Assembly (NCBI GenBank): GCA_037367405.1
Contig: JAZKJV010009328.1
Location: 186,001 to 250,000, forward strand
Direction: 5' to 3'
Source: Ottelia alismoides
Lineage: Eukaryota > Streptophyta > Magnoliopsida > Alismatales > Hydrocharitaceae
Length of the DNA stretch: 64,000 bases
The notes below the pieces were generated by a model. That model did not search any database and was not told the origin of the DNA. It was given only the letters and a program-made list of their open reading frames with translations. Both the position numbers and the translations under genes were made by a program. This document shows positions 48,001 through 60,000 of the stretch, piece after piece (the first letter of the stretch is position 1; each line of letters begins with the position of its first letter).

Positions 48001-51000
48001 TATAGGAGAAAACCCTAGAGAGCACAAGAGGAAAAATACATAGGTATCCCTAAGGGTTACTGTTAGAATACTTCATTATTTTTTTCATAGAGCCCTCGGG
48101 TCTCTTATATAGAGAGAGAGCCCTTGGGTAAATTACATGAGAGGTACATAAAGAAACAGAAATAACACATAACATAAACAACGCACAACTATCTCTACAC
48201 TCCCCCTCAAGATGGAGCATAGATATCTATCATGCTCAGCTTGGAAGAACATCTCTGAAAGGGTCCTCTGAGCAACGGCTTCGTGAATATATCTGCTGTC
48301 TGGTCCTCGGAGCTGACGTGAGACGTGGAGATGAAGCCCTTCTGGATCATGTCTCTAGTGTAATGGCAATCCACCTCTATGTGTTTTGTTCTCTCATGGA
48401 AGGCTGGATTGTTGGCAATGAACAACGCAGCTTGATTGTCGCATTGCAGGTTCATAGGCAACGGAACTTCAACATTCAGATCTTCCAGGACTGCTTTCAC
48501 CCACATCATTTCACTGCTTGCTTGAGCCATGGCCCTGTACTCGGATTCAGCACTGGATCTTGCCACAACAGTCTGCTTTTTGCTTTTCCAGGAGACTAAG
48601 GAGCTTCCTATGAAGATGGCAAACCCAGAAGTAGACTTCCGATCCCTTGGACATCCTGCATAATCCGCATCCGCACAAGCTGAAATAGCCAAATCCGTGT
48701 CTTTCTTGAACAGCAACCCTGTGCCTGGTGAAGACTTCAGATATCTCAATATCATGTACAATGCATCCATATGTACTTGCCTCGGCTGCTCCACAAATTG
48801 ACTCACCCGGTTTACTGCAAGTGCAATATCCGGTCGAGTTATAGTGATGTATAATAGCTTGCCCACCATTTCTCTGTACCTTCTCTTGTCCACCTCCTCA
48901 GTGTCATCATCGTACAACTTCATACTCGGATCCATCGGTGTACTCGAAGGTCTGCATTCCATCATTCCTGTTTCAGCCAGCAAATCTGTGACATATTTTC
49001 TTTGAGTCATCACCATTCCTTGTGCATTTCGTGCGAATTCTATCCCCAGAAAATACCGTATAGTGCCTAGATCCTTTGTGATAAACTGACTGCCCAGCAT
49101 AGACTTGGTTATCTCAACCCCTTGTGCATCATCTCCAGTAACCAATATGTCATCAACATATACCATAACAACAATGGTACCTCTAGAAGTCTTCCGGACG
49201 AACAGTGAGTGATCCGCATTTGATCTCCTGAACCCTTGTTGTTCAATAATCTGGGAGAGCTTTTGGAACCATGCACGAGGACTCTGCTTAAGGCCATAAA
49301 TAGCCTTATGAAGTCTACATACCTTATGAGTCTCCCCCTCAGCAGTAAACCCTGGTGGCTGCTGCATGTAGACTTCCTCTTGTAGATCACCATACAAAAA
49401 CGCATTCTTAACATCAAGCTGGAATATAGGCCAGCCACGTACCACAGCAACTGATAGAAGAATGCGAAGGGTAGAATGTCGCGCCACAGGTGAAAACGTG
49501 TCCAGATAATCTACCCCATATGTCTGTGTAAACCCTCGTGCAACAAGCCTTGCTTTGTATCTGTCAAGACGACCATCTGCATGGTATTTGACAGTAAACA
49601 CCCACTTGCAACTCACCACAGACGCACCTGGAGGAATAGGGACTAGAGACCAAGTCCCTCGGGACTGTAAGGCACGCATCTCCTCTTCCATTGCCAAACG
49701 CCAGCATTCAGTCTTCATAGCATCCTGATATGTCCGTGGTATCTCAACTGATGATACCGCAGCAGCAAACTTCTGGAAATCCCCAGTGAGACGATGAAAG
49801 GAAACATGAGAAGCTAGGGGATATGAGACACACTGTCGTCGCTGTTTCCTATGAGCAATAGGCTGGTTCAAGTCATCCAAAACGGTGCTGACCGGTTGAT
49901 CCTCCTCCTCTTGTACAAGCTCCTGCACATGTGCATTATTTAACCCATCACTAATGTCAGAAAATACCTGAGGCGTGTTGGATGGTTGAGATGTGGCTTG
50001 AGCAGGGCCCTTGCGTCTCGTGTAGAACTTAGGAAATGGGACAACTGGGGGTAGTGGTGGTGGTGGTGGCGGGTTTGGTGGTGGTTGTGTTATTGGAGAC
50101 GCTGGAGTAGAAGACGGACCCAGGCTTGGAGGTGGTGGAACATAGACTTGGGAATCTGATAATGTGGAGGAGACCAATCTGTCACCTGCAGGAGAGAAGT
50201 ACATGACAGGTTCGAAGAATGTAACATCTGCACTCACATAGTATTTGTTATGGATAGGATCATAGCAGCGGTACCCCTTCTGTGTCCTAGAGTAGCCCAC
50301 GAAAACACACTTGATAGCTCTAGGGGATAGCTTATCAAGTCCCGGAGATAACCGGTGAACAAAAGCAACAGTGCCAAAAACCCTAGGAGTCAATGTAAAC
50401 AAGTCTCTGTCTGGAAAGAGAACAGAGATTGGAGATTTTTCCCCAAGGACAGTTGTAGGCATACGATTGACCAAATAACACGCAGTAAGAATAGCGTCAC
50501 CCCAAAAGCTTAATGGAGCACAACTCTGAATAAGTAAAGTCCGAGCAATGTCAAGGAAATGTCGATGTTTTCGTTCGGCAATTCCATTTTGTTGAGAAGT
50601 GTAAGGACATGTGGTTTGGTGGATAATGCCTTTAGATGAAAGAAAACTAGCAAGAGATCGAGTGCAGAACTCCAATGCATTGTCAGTACGCACATATTTA
50701 ACAGTAGATGAAAAAACATTCAGAACTTCATTAATTAAGTTTTGAATAACATTGCCCGCTTCAGATTTATTCTTGAGAAGAAATGTCCACGACACTCTGG
50801 AGAAATCATCAACTACAACTAGATAGAACCTGTGCCCCTGGTGATCAGGGACACGACTTGGACCCCAAATATCTATATGAAATAATTCGAACGGGGAGCT
50901 ACTGCTCCGACTCTGACGACCGGGGAAGCTAGACCGATGGTGCTTCCCCAACTGACATGCTTCACATCGAAAAGAAGAACTCGGAGATATCTGAGGCAGG

Positions 51001-54000
51001 AGGTGACGCATCTTCTGCAGAGGTAGATGACCAAACCGAAGATGCCAGGTGTATGGAGAAACAGAGGCCTGGGTATGCAAAGAGACACCAGCGTAGGAGC
51101 TCCGAACGAGACGATAAAGGTCATTGTGCTCAGAACCACAGCCAATCACCCTGCCCGTCAGTATGTCCTGAAAAATAACAGACGATGGGTCAAAAATAGC
51201 ACGACAGTGCAAATCACGTGTAATCTGACTAATAGATAAAAGGTTCATCGAGAATTCTGGAGCATGTAGCACGTTCTGTAGATGCAAAGAGGGTAGCAAA
51301 GCTGTCTCCCCCTGACCGATGATAGGGGACTGAGTCCCATCCGCAATGAGTACAGAGCGACCTGGCTGAACCGCCCTGTATGACTGCAAAATATCTCTCT
51401 CACGGCAGAGATGATGGGTAGCTCCAGAGTCGACAATCCATCCTGTGAGATCATGATTATGAAATGAGGCTGAAGGGCTACCTGAGGCACTGGCTGAGGC
51501 CGATGTACTGGCTGACGCCGAAGCCGCTATATCTGCAACATATGCACCCTCTGATGGAGAAGATTGTGGCATGATATCCCGAAGTCGTGCCACCAACTCC
51601 TCGAACCTGTGATCTGAAGTAGACGCAGGTGGACCCTGAACATGATCAGCTACTCGTGCAGATGGAGGAAAACCATGCTTAGAGTAGCATGTATCCTCCG
51701 AATGACCAGTGCGGCGACAATAGGAGCACGTGGAGCGTATGCGGCCTCCACGACCACGTCCACCACTTCCTCTACCACGAAACGAGGATGAACTACCACG
51801 TCCCCTGGAGACTGCCATTGCTGACGGAGTAGCAGTCGCTATATTGGATGGAACGGGTACACGACTGAGCCGCCTGTATACCTCTTCTATTGGTGGAATC
51901 GTGGAATCTGCCAGTATCTGAGCACGTGCTGCCTCGTACTCCGGATCTAGGGCAGCAAGTAACACGCCAACCATAGTGGCGTTGCGGAACGTCTTCTGCT
52001 GTTCCGGCGTGGCTGTAAGAGGAATGGTGCTGTAGAGTTTCTCGAACATGCCACGAAGCGACGTGTACAAGGAATGAAGGGGCTTCCCGTTCTGCTTCGT
52101 GGTAAAGATATCATGCTGTAGCTGGAGCATCTTCGTCTCATTGCGGACCTGAGAGTACGTCATAGCCAAAATATCCCACATCGCCTTAGCGGTGGGCTGG
52201 TGAAGGACGTCATTCGCTATCTCCATAGTGAGCGTACCTGAGAGCCATACCTTGGCGTACGCATCATCAGCCTCCCATGAGGCATAAATCCCTGTCTTCT
52301 CCGGCGGTTCATCCTCGGTAAGAATATGTTTCTTACCACACGACTTCATGAGGCTGAGGAACTGCATCGCCCACAGCTCGTAGTTCGTCCCGCCCATCTT
52401 GACAATTGGTGCCGAACCTTTGAAGGCACCTATGGCGGGCATGTCTAACTTGTGATCTGACATGATGCCGGAGAAGAGCGACTAATGATGACCAAGAATA
52501 TACTGTCTACCGGAACTTTGTAGAATCCAAGTGCATAGGTAGACGATTATGCACTTGAATCAAACATAAGTCCGAGCCCTAGAAAGAACTCGGCAGCAAG
52601 TAGAGGCTGTGGGAGCCTCTACCTTGCCAAAATAGCGACCGAGAGGAGTCGGTGAAGGGCTGGACAGCAAGTGCAGGAGGTCGGCGAGATAGAGGATGCC
52701 CTACAGGGGCTGTCGGCGGCGGTGGAGGACCAGCTTCGGCGATGGAGCGCCCAGCAGGGGCTGTCGGCGGCGGTGGGAGGTGGGCCCCGATGGGCGTGAG
52801 AGACCCCCGGCGGTGTTGGAGAGAAGAGTTGAGGCCGGCGAAACCCTAGAGGGAAGGGAGGGAGGCGAAACCCGGCGGCGTTGGAGAGAAGGGGGGGGGG
52901 GCGGCGGCGGTGGAAACCCTAGGTTAGGGTCATGGCTCTGATACCATGTTAGAATACTTCGTTATTTTTTTCATAGAGCCCTCGGGTCTCTTATATAGAG
53001 AGAGAGCCCTTGGGTAAATTACATGAGAGGTACATAAAGAAACAGAAATAACACATAACATAAACAACGCACAACTATCTCTACAGTTACAGAACATAAA
53101 ACATAAAAATAATAACTCTAACTCCCCCTCAAGTTGGAGCATATCCAACTTGGACACTAAGTACATGAGGCGCTTCCTTGAAAGGGCCTTTATGAAGATG
53201 TCTGCAAGCTAAAGTTCGGTAGAGATGTGTCGAATGTTGATTCGTCCTTCTCGTAATGCATCATGACTGAAATGGCAATCAACTTCAATGTGTTTTGTCC
53301 GCTCATGGAAAATTGGATTGGTGGCTATGTACGTGGCAGACTTGTTGTCACAGTATAAGGGTACATGAGTAATGACTGACATGCCAAGTTCTGTTAGGAA
53401 AGAGACAATCCATGTGATCTCACAGGTGGTTTGAGTCATTGCACTGAATTTTGCTTCCGCACTAGATCTGGAGACCATTGTTTGCTTCTTGCTTTTCCAA
53501 GTGACAAGGTTATCCCCAACAAACATGGTGTATCTTGTAGTGGATCGACGGTCCTCAAGAGAGCTAGCATAGTCAGAATCTATATAGGCGGAGATATTAG
53601 TGTACTCATTCACCCCATAGAAGAGTCCACGTCCAGAGATTCCTTCAAATATTGAATGACCCAAAAAACATCATGCTAGTGACAGTAAAGAGGATTCTTC
53701 ATATGATGGTTGGCTCTGCTCACATAATATGATATATATGGCCTAGTAACAGTGAGATAGAGTAATGTTTCCACTAGGCATCTATGTTGTGTTGCATCCT
53801 CAAAAGCTAAATCAGCAAATATTAAATGTTTTCTCACTCCTGCAAGGATGCCATATGGCTCGCATCACAATAGTCCTGCCTCAGTCAGAATATCAAGGCA
53901 ATACTTCCTCTATGAAAGATGGAGCCCATGTATAGTGCATACTACCTCAATGCCAAAAAAATAACGAAGTTGTCCGAAGTCTTTCGTGACCAAGACCTTC

Positions 54001-57000
54001 TGGAGGAAGGTCTTGGTCTCTAGAATACCAGTTTCATCATCTCCTGTGACAACCATATCATGAACATAGACAGCAAGAATGGCAATGCCAGTAGAACATT
54101 GTCTAACAAAGACAGAGTAGTCATATGTTCTCTGAAAGCCAAGGATGATCTTCGTAGTGAGCCTATCAAATCATGCCATGAGGCTCTGCTTCAGGCGATA
54201 GATGGCCATGTGTAGTCGATATACACACTCTCCCTCGACTACATAACCTTTTGGTTGCATCATGTAGACATCCACATCAAGGTCACCATAAAGAAAGGAA
54301 TTCTTCACATCAAGTTGGTAAATGGGTCATGTATTGTTGGCAGCAACAGAGAGAATGATATGTATCGACCCCATTCTGGCAATAGGTGAGAATGTCTCAA
54401 AATAATCAACCCCAAAGGTTTGTGTTTGGTAACTAGTTTGGTTTTCAACCTATCAATAGACCCATCAGGTGACAGTTTGATCGTGAAGACCCATCTGCAA
54501 TCCACAGGACAAACTCCTGGGGGCACGACACAAGATCCCATGTGTTTGGGGAGGTAAGTGTGTCCATATCCTGTCTCCAACCATGATTCTACATTGCACT
54601 GAATGATCTCTGGGCATGGAAATAGCAATCAGAGCATCTGTAAATCTCTTGTCACATCTAGATAAACCATCAATATAATGGGATGATACATACATTGCCT
54701 ATTTTTCTTGCATATAACTATAGGAAGCTCATCAGGAACATCCGAGACAACAGTGATGGGAGCACTCGAAGTGGTCATATTATCTTGCATAAAAGGGACT
54801 GGCAAAGGTCCAGACACAGGTGTAGAAGGTATAGAGGTATGTTGACGAGTATAGACGATTGGTGGAGAGGGAGGTCCAGAGGGGTCACTCATAGTCTGTG
54901 TGAAATAACTTATCTGCTCAAAGAAGGTGATATCAGCAGACACATGGTATCGACGTCCAACAGGATCATAACAATGATAGTCTTTCTGGGTATAAGAGTA
55001 CCCAAGAAAGACGCATTTTATGGCATGAGAGGATAATTTGCCAAATGCATGAAAGTTATTAACAAAGGCAATAAAACTAAAAATTCACAAAGGTATGGGG
55101 AAGAAAGACTCAATAGGGTAAAGTAAGCAACATGGAGCCCGCCTCAGATAATAGACGAAGGAACATGGTTAGATAAGATATATTGCAGAAAGGATAGCAT
55201 CCCCCAATAATGTTTAGGAACACTCATTTGACTAAGAAGAGATATGGAAACATTTAGCAAGTATAGGAGTTTCTTCTCAGATATACCATTTTGTTGTGAT
55301 GTATATGGACAAGAGGTTTGGTGAACAATTTCCTAAGATGCAAAGAAAGAGGTCAAGTCATGTTGGCTTAACTCAAGAGCATTGTCAGTCTGAATGATCT
55401 TAACACAGATAAAAATAAGGTTTTAACATATTAAAAGAAATTCCTGATAAGTTAATTAATCTCCGAACGCTCCTTTATTAGATATACCCAAGAAGAACGA
55501 TATACTATAATAATCAATAAAACTATAAAATAGTGATGACCACTTAATGTCGGGACCGGACAAGGTCCCCAAACATTACAATGAACAAGATGAAAAGTAG
55601 TAGTACTAAGGGACTCAGTACGAATAGGAAACGAAGCTCGATGGTGTTTCCTGACGCCTCGCATTGAAAAGGCCTCAGAGTAGAGAGTTCAAAAAACATC
55701 ATGGAGATAGCCTTAGCAGAGGAATGCCCAAGGCGCAGATGTTATAGGAACGGATCTTCGAAGATGGACGCAGTACCGACAAACTTGGAGTCTGAGGGTA
55801 CGTCGAGATAATATAGGCCATTCTTCTCATGACCCCCACAAAAAATCTGTCTCGTTCGGATGTCCTGAAAATAGCAACAAAATTAATGAAATATCACGCA
55901 ACAATTAAGCTAAACACTAAGCTTATGAACTGACAACAAGCTAAGAGGAAAATCAGGAGCACAGTGGACCCCAGAAAGTCAAAGCTTGGAAGAGAACTCC
56001 ATAGTTCTGACAATAGTAATCTTTGATTGAGTCTCATTAGCGACTCGAACTAACTTCACATAGGTATATGGTACATAGGAGGTGAGCAGACTACCTTCTC
56101 AAGTCAGATGAGTAGAGGCACCAGAATTAATAATCCAAGTCGGAGCAGGAGTGACTGTAAAGTTGGCTAATGTACCTGAAGGAGTAGCCATAACAGCAGT
56201 GGTAGTGTCACTAGAGGTGGTAGGCCATGGAGTATGAAGGATCTGCATCAGGCGGGAGTAATTCGTACCATTAAGATGAATTGTCTTGCCACTGGAGGTT
56301 GCTACAGGCGATGCCTCTTCCACATCATAGGCATCCTCACAGGCATTATTTGTGTCATATGGAGGTACGCCAAACTTCTGTCAGCATCTTTCAGACAGGT
56401 GGTTCCATCGACCATAGTGAGTGCATGAGGCAGTAGAGTCTCACCTATGGTCACGGCCAAAGTCGTGGCCTCGTATAGATTCTCGTCTACGGCCATAGTC
56501 GGAATCACGATTGCATCCTCCTCGAAAGTTGTATCTACCTCCTCTCTAGATGAAACGATGTGTGCAAAGTTTTCTCCAGAAGGTAAGACGGGAGGTCGGG
56601 CAACAGATGTCTCGAGCTCCTCAAATCGGCCAAAGATGGCCTTCATCATTAGCAGTGTATGAAATAAGAAATTTCTTCTTCACTACCTGGCATCTAGAAT
56701 GCGGGCCATTAAGGAAGTGGTATACCTACCAGTCAAAACACTCTTGTACATGTTAGGTACAGCATGAGGGTTGAAATATTGCAAGCTCCTCATACATGAT
56801 AGAGAGATGCATGTAATACTTAATGAGAGTGGAGTCACCATGAGATGCAGTCCATAATGGATGACTTCATTTTCTTCTGGGAGTATGTATGCTTAAGATC
56901 ATCCCACATTCCCTTTGTTGTAATTTTGTATTGAGACAATGTGAGCTTCAACACTATTGGTCATCCAGTTTATAACCAAGTAGTTGTATATCTGCCAATT

Positions 57001-60000
57001 GGTGTACTCTTTGTCCTTTTCATAAAGGATCTTTAGTCAGGATGTAGATTTCTCTTTGACCACGAATGAACACCATAAAAGATCGAGACCAGAGCACATA
57101 ATTTTCTGTGTCCTTGAGTTTGATAATAGTTCCTTGTGCCATAATATTCGTAGTGAAGGGCTTCGTCTCGGTAGAAGGAGGTGCCATGATGATTTTAAAA
57201 TAGAAGGAAGATCTGGTGATCGACTAAGGATGTATATATGGGCTAAAAGATTTCCTAGAACTCACGTTTGCCCGTAAAGAGGGGCTGAAACTTCATTGTA
57301 CAGTAGATCTGGAGTTCTGGCAACGGTCCAGGACGAGTTTACACCTCCGAGAAGACCTATGGCACTCATGGAGGGCAGATGCAGGGCTAGCGGTGGTTGT
57401 AGGAGGTCCTGGCGACGTTGATGAGCCTCCAAGGAGGGATTCTTCCTTGGTGGCACCCGTACGAGATCCTGGACGTGGTGCAACAGGGTTGTAGGCCTTG
57501 TCCTAGCAGCGTCGGAGGGTGATGTTGATGCCTAGGTGGTCGGGCTGCAGCCTTGGCGGTGCCTGGAGGTGATTGGAGGGCCTCGTGCAAGACCCTAGGT
57601 CGGGGAAGAGGGCATGCACAGGCTCTTGCAAGGCTTGAAGGTGGCGGCGTGGATTTTAGGTCAAAACCCTGATCTAGGACCGTTGCTTTGATACCATGTG
57701 GAGAACAGAGAATGAGTTGTTGTTTATTTCATAGGGCTAGGGTCTCTTATATAGAGAGAAAACCCTAAGGAGTACAAGAGGAAAAATAAATAAGTACCCC
57801 TAAGAGTTATGGAACATAAAACAAAAATATAATAACTCTAACAGCTCATAGGCCAACACTCTAATCCATACAAGGTTCAGAAATGCGGTATGTGGTATTC
57901 GTTCGGTCATGCGGTCTAAAGCGAGTAAGCAGATATGTGGAGGAGTATACGGAAGTATATGCAGTTCATGCGGTTTATAATATTTTAATTTAAAATATTA
58001 TAAAATAAACAATAAAATGTGTTTGTATATAAAAGTTGATGATCTAACAAAATTCAAAATCAAAAATTTCAAATAAGATAATATAATCAATAAGATATAT
58101 GATTATTTTTTAGTGTGTATTTTGAATTTAATGCATATATATACATATACAAATTTGGATACAACAGGGAATACATGATTCTATAAGAAAAACTTTAATG
58201 TATATATAGATCCTATAGATAACAAAAGCTAAAGAATAATCATAGGTACATATACCCAAAATTATACGCATATATATATATCTCCAAGGGATAAAATATG
58301 TTGATACAAAATATAGGGGAAGATTGTTTGCATATAAAATTTATTAGAAACACAAAAATGTAAAGTGTCAGAATGTTAGTCAATTATTTCATATTTTATT
58401 TGATGAATTAGAATGAATTTCATTATATAGAAAATTCAAAAAGTAGTAAACAATTCATTAATAATTGTTGAGAACAATGGAAAAAATGGATAAGAGAAAA
58501 AATATCCTATATTATATTCCCAAATGCAACATATACGAGAATAATGAAAAGATGCATCAATGCAAATGATGGTATAAGAGTTGCTTGGAAAAAAATCGAG
58601 TTAATGTGTCATCAACATGCCATGGATTAACATGAATCCTATTAGATATGCGGCCGCATATTCCACATATGCGGACCGCATATGCGTTTTGACCGCATAT
58701 GGCATATGCGCTTCGAACAAGTGACCGAATACGCATATGTGGCCGCATATGCGGCCGCATGGACCGCATTTCCGAACACTGGATCCATAGAGCATAGCAG
58801 GTCTCATGGTTGCTTTGTAATACTTTCCTTTGACTTTTAAAGGGATTTTATTATCATAAAGAACAGTAGATGCTCCTCTCCACTTTAGCTATCATGCATT
58901 TATTCTATGAGTAACATCTCCATCCATTTCCCCATCAAGTAGCAAAATAGATCCCAGGTATATAAAAGAATCTTTCTTCTACACTGGTCGATATATTCAA
59001 ACCAATATAATTCCTTATTGTTGCACAGGTATATCTCATTGTACATTGGTACACATTTGATTGTTGGTTTTTGAACATAGGCATTTCAACACTTATTTAT
59101 CGCATGTGTGCAAGTAAACCTTTTTGGTCTACATAGAACTTAGCCCTTGAACTATTCTTGTAGTGTGTTTAGCCCATGATGCACTACTTTGGTCCGATAC
59201 ACCAATGAGTTGAACGATTTTTCAGCCATCTACTTTGGTCCGATACAGCAATGAGTTGAGCGATTTTTCAGCCATTTAATTGAAGATATTTAAATTCTAA
59301 CCATTCTCAGGGCTCCCTTAATCTTATAAACTGGTGCAACACTCTATCATTCGACACACACCAAGAGTACAACTTCTCTACAAACTTATAAATCGATCTA
59401 CTCTCCATAAGTTATTATGTAATCCAAGAAGATTTATCACTGTAAGGCAATCATTGATATCAGTGTTCTTCGTGCTCTTTATAGTTTTGCTCTCAAGTCT
59501 TCTGCTCTGATCTATTCGGTTGCATTTCTAAAGGCTTTATTAGAATACGGTATTTTCACTTTATTCTTGGCTTAAAGAGCTCTGCGCAGGCACATTGATT
59601 TTTTTCTCTCAACAATTAGAGATTTTCCACATTAAATTCGTGTATTTCCTTGGTTGTTCACATGCAATAGTCATAGACAACAAGAACCCAGGTGAAAGCT
59701 TCAAAATAAGTACATGTGGCAAATATGTACAGAAAACCAAAACAGAAAAATAGATGATCACAGAATTGCAAGAGAATACGGATAGTATTACCTTTCTACA
59801 AAACGGGCATCTGTTCCATGCATTGGCAAGCCATGATTCAAAAATAAAATGTCAGATTACATCTATAAAATAACTAATAGCAGCAGTGGCTGGAACTTTG
59901 AAAACGGTTGAAACAAATAACACCAAAAATATGCCAAAGGAATGTTCCAAATGTTCTAGAATTCAAGCTCTCTTCTATGTGGCACGACAAGATAAAGAAG

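Larger units (their letters stand above)
48061..53085 (-). mobile_element. Element F: intact young Ty1/copia retrotransposon
   Basis: It is bounded by the perfect 5-bp duplication GTTAC (48056-48060 and 53086-53090). The LTRs are 139 bases each (48061-48199 and 52947-53085) and differ at one position (A against G). The primer site TGGTATCAGAGCC touches the 5' LTR. The purine tract CTTGAGGGGGAG touches the 3' LTR. It has one uninterrupted ORF of 1418 codons. It is inserted in the 3' LTR of J. All hallmarks of a recent, possibly still competent insertion are present. Confidence 0.95.
47948..57843 (-). mobile_element. Element J: decayed copia element, host of element F
   Basis: It is bounded by the perfect 5-bp duplication GCTCA (47943-47947 and 57844-57848), with LTRs of about 147 bases. 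The left LTR (47948 to about 53122) is split by element F at 48060/53086; the right LTR is 57697-57843. The primer site TGGTATCAAAGCAACGG lies at 57696-57680 on the minus strand. The LTR copies differ at roughly 20 of 145 positions by eye, so J is much older than F. Without F it is about 4.87 kb. Confidence 0.88.
47545..59010 (-). mobile_element. RTE-type LINE (3' half), split by element J and a hAT MITE
   Basis: The minus-strand pieces are 59010-58782, 57870-57849 and 47947-47545. Joined in this order they follow the end of an RTE LINE RT ORF: LDGEMDGDVTHRM, then AMLYGLECW, then VQRMTIAKMKMLRWMCGHTR and KDWIQNDAIK. The first gap is the MITE at 57871-58781 and the second is copia element J at 47948-57843. 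The element is 5'-truncated near 59010. Stops make it inactive. It is the oldest layer of this nest. Confidence 0.8.

Noticed and set aside
52652..52941. Plus-strand glycine-rich ORFs
   Set aside because: They are antisense to the GC-rich leader of element F; composition alone opens the frames.
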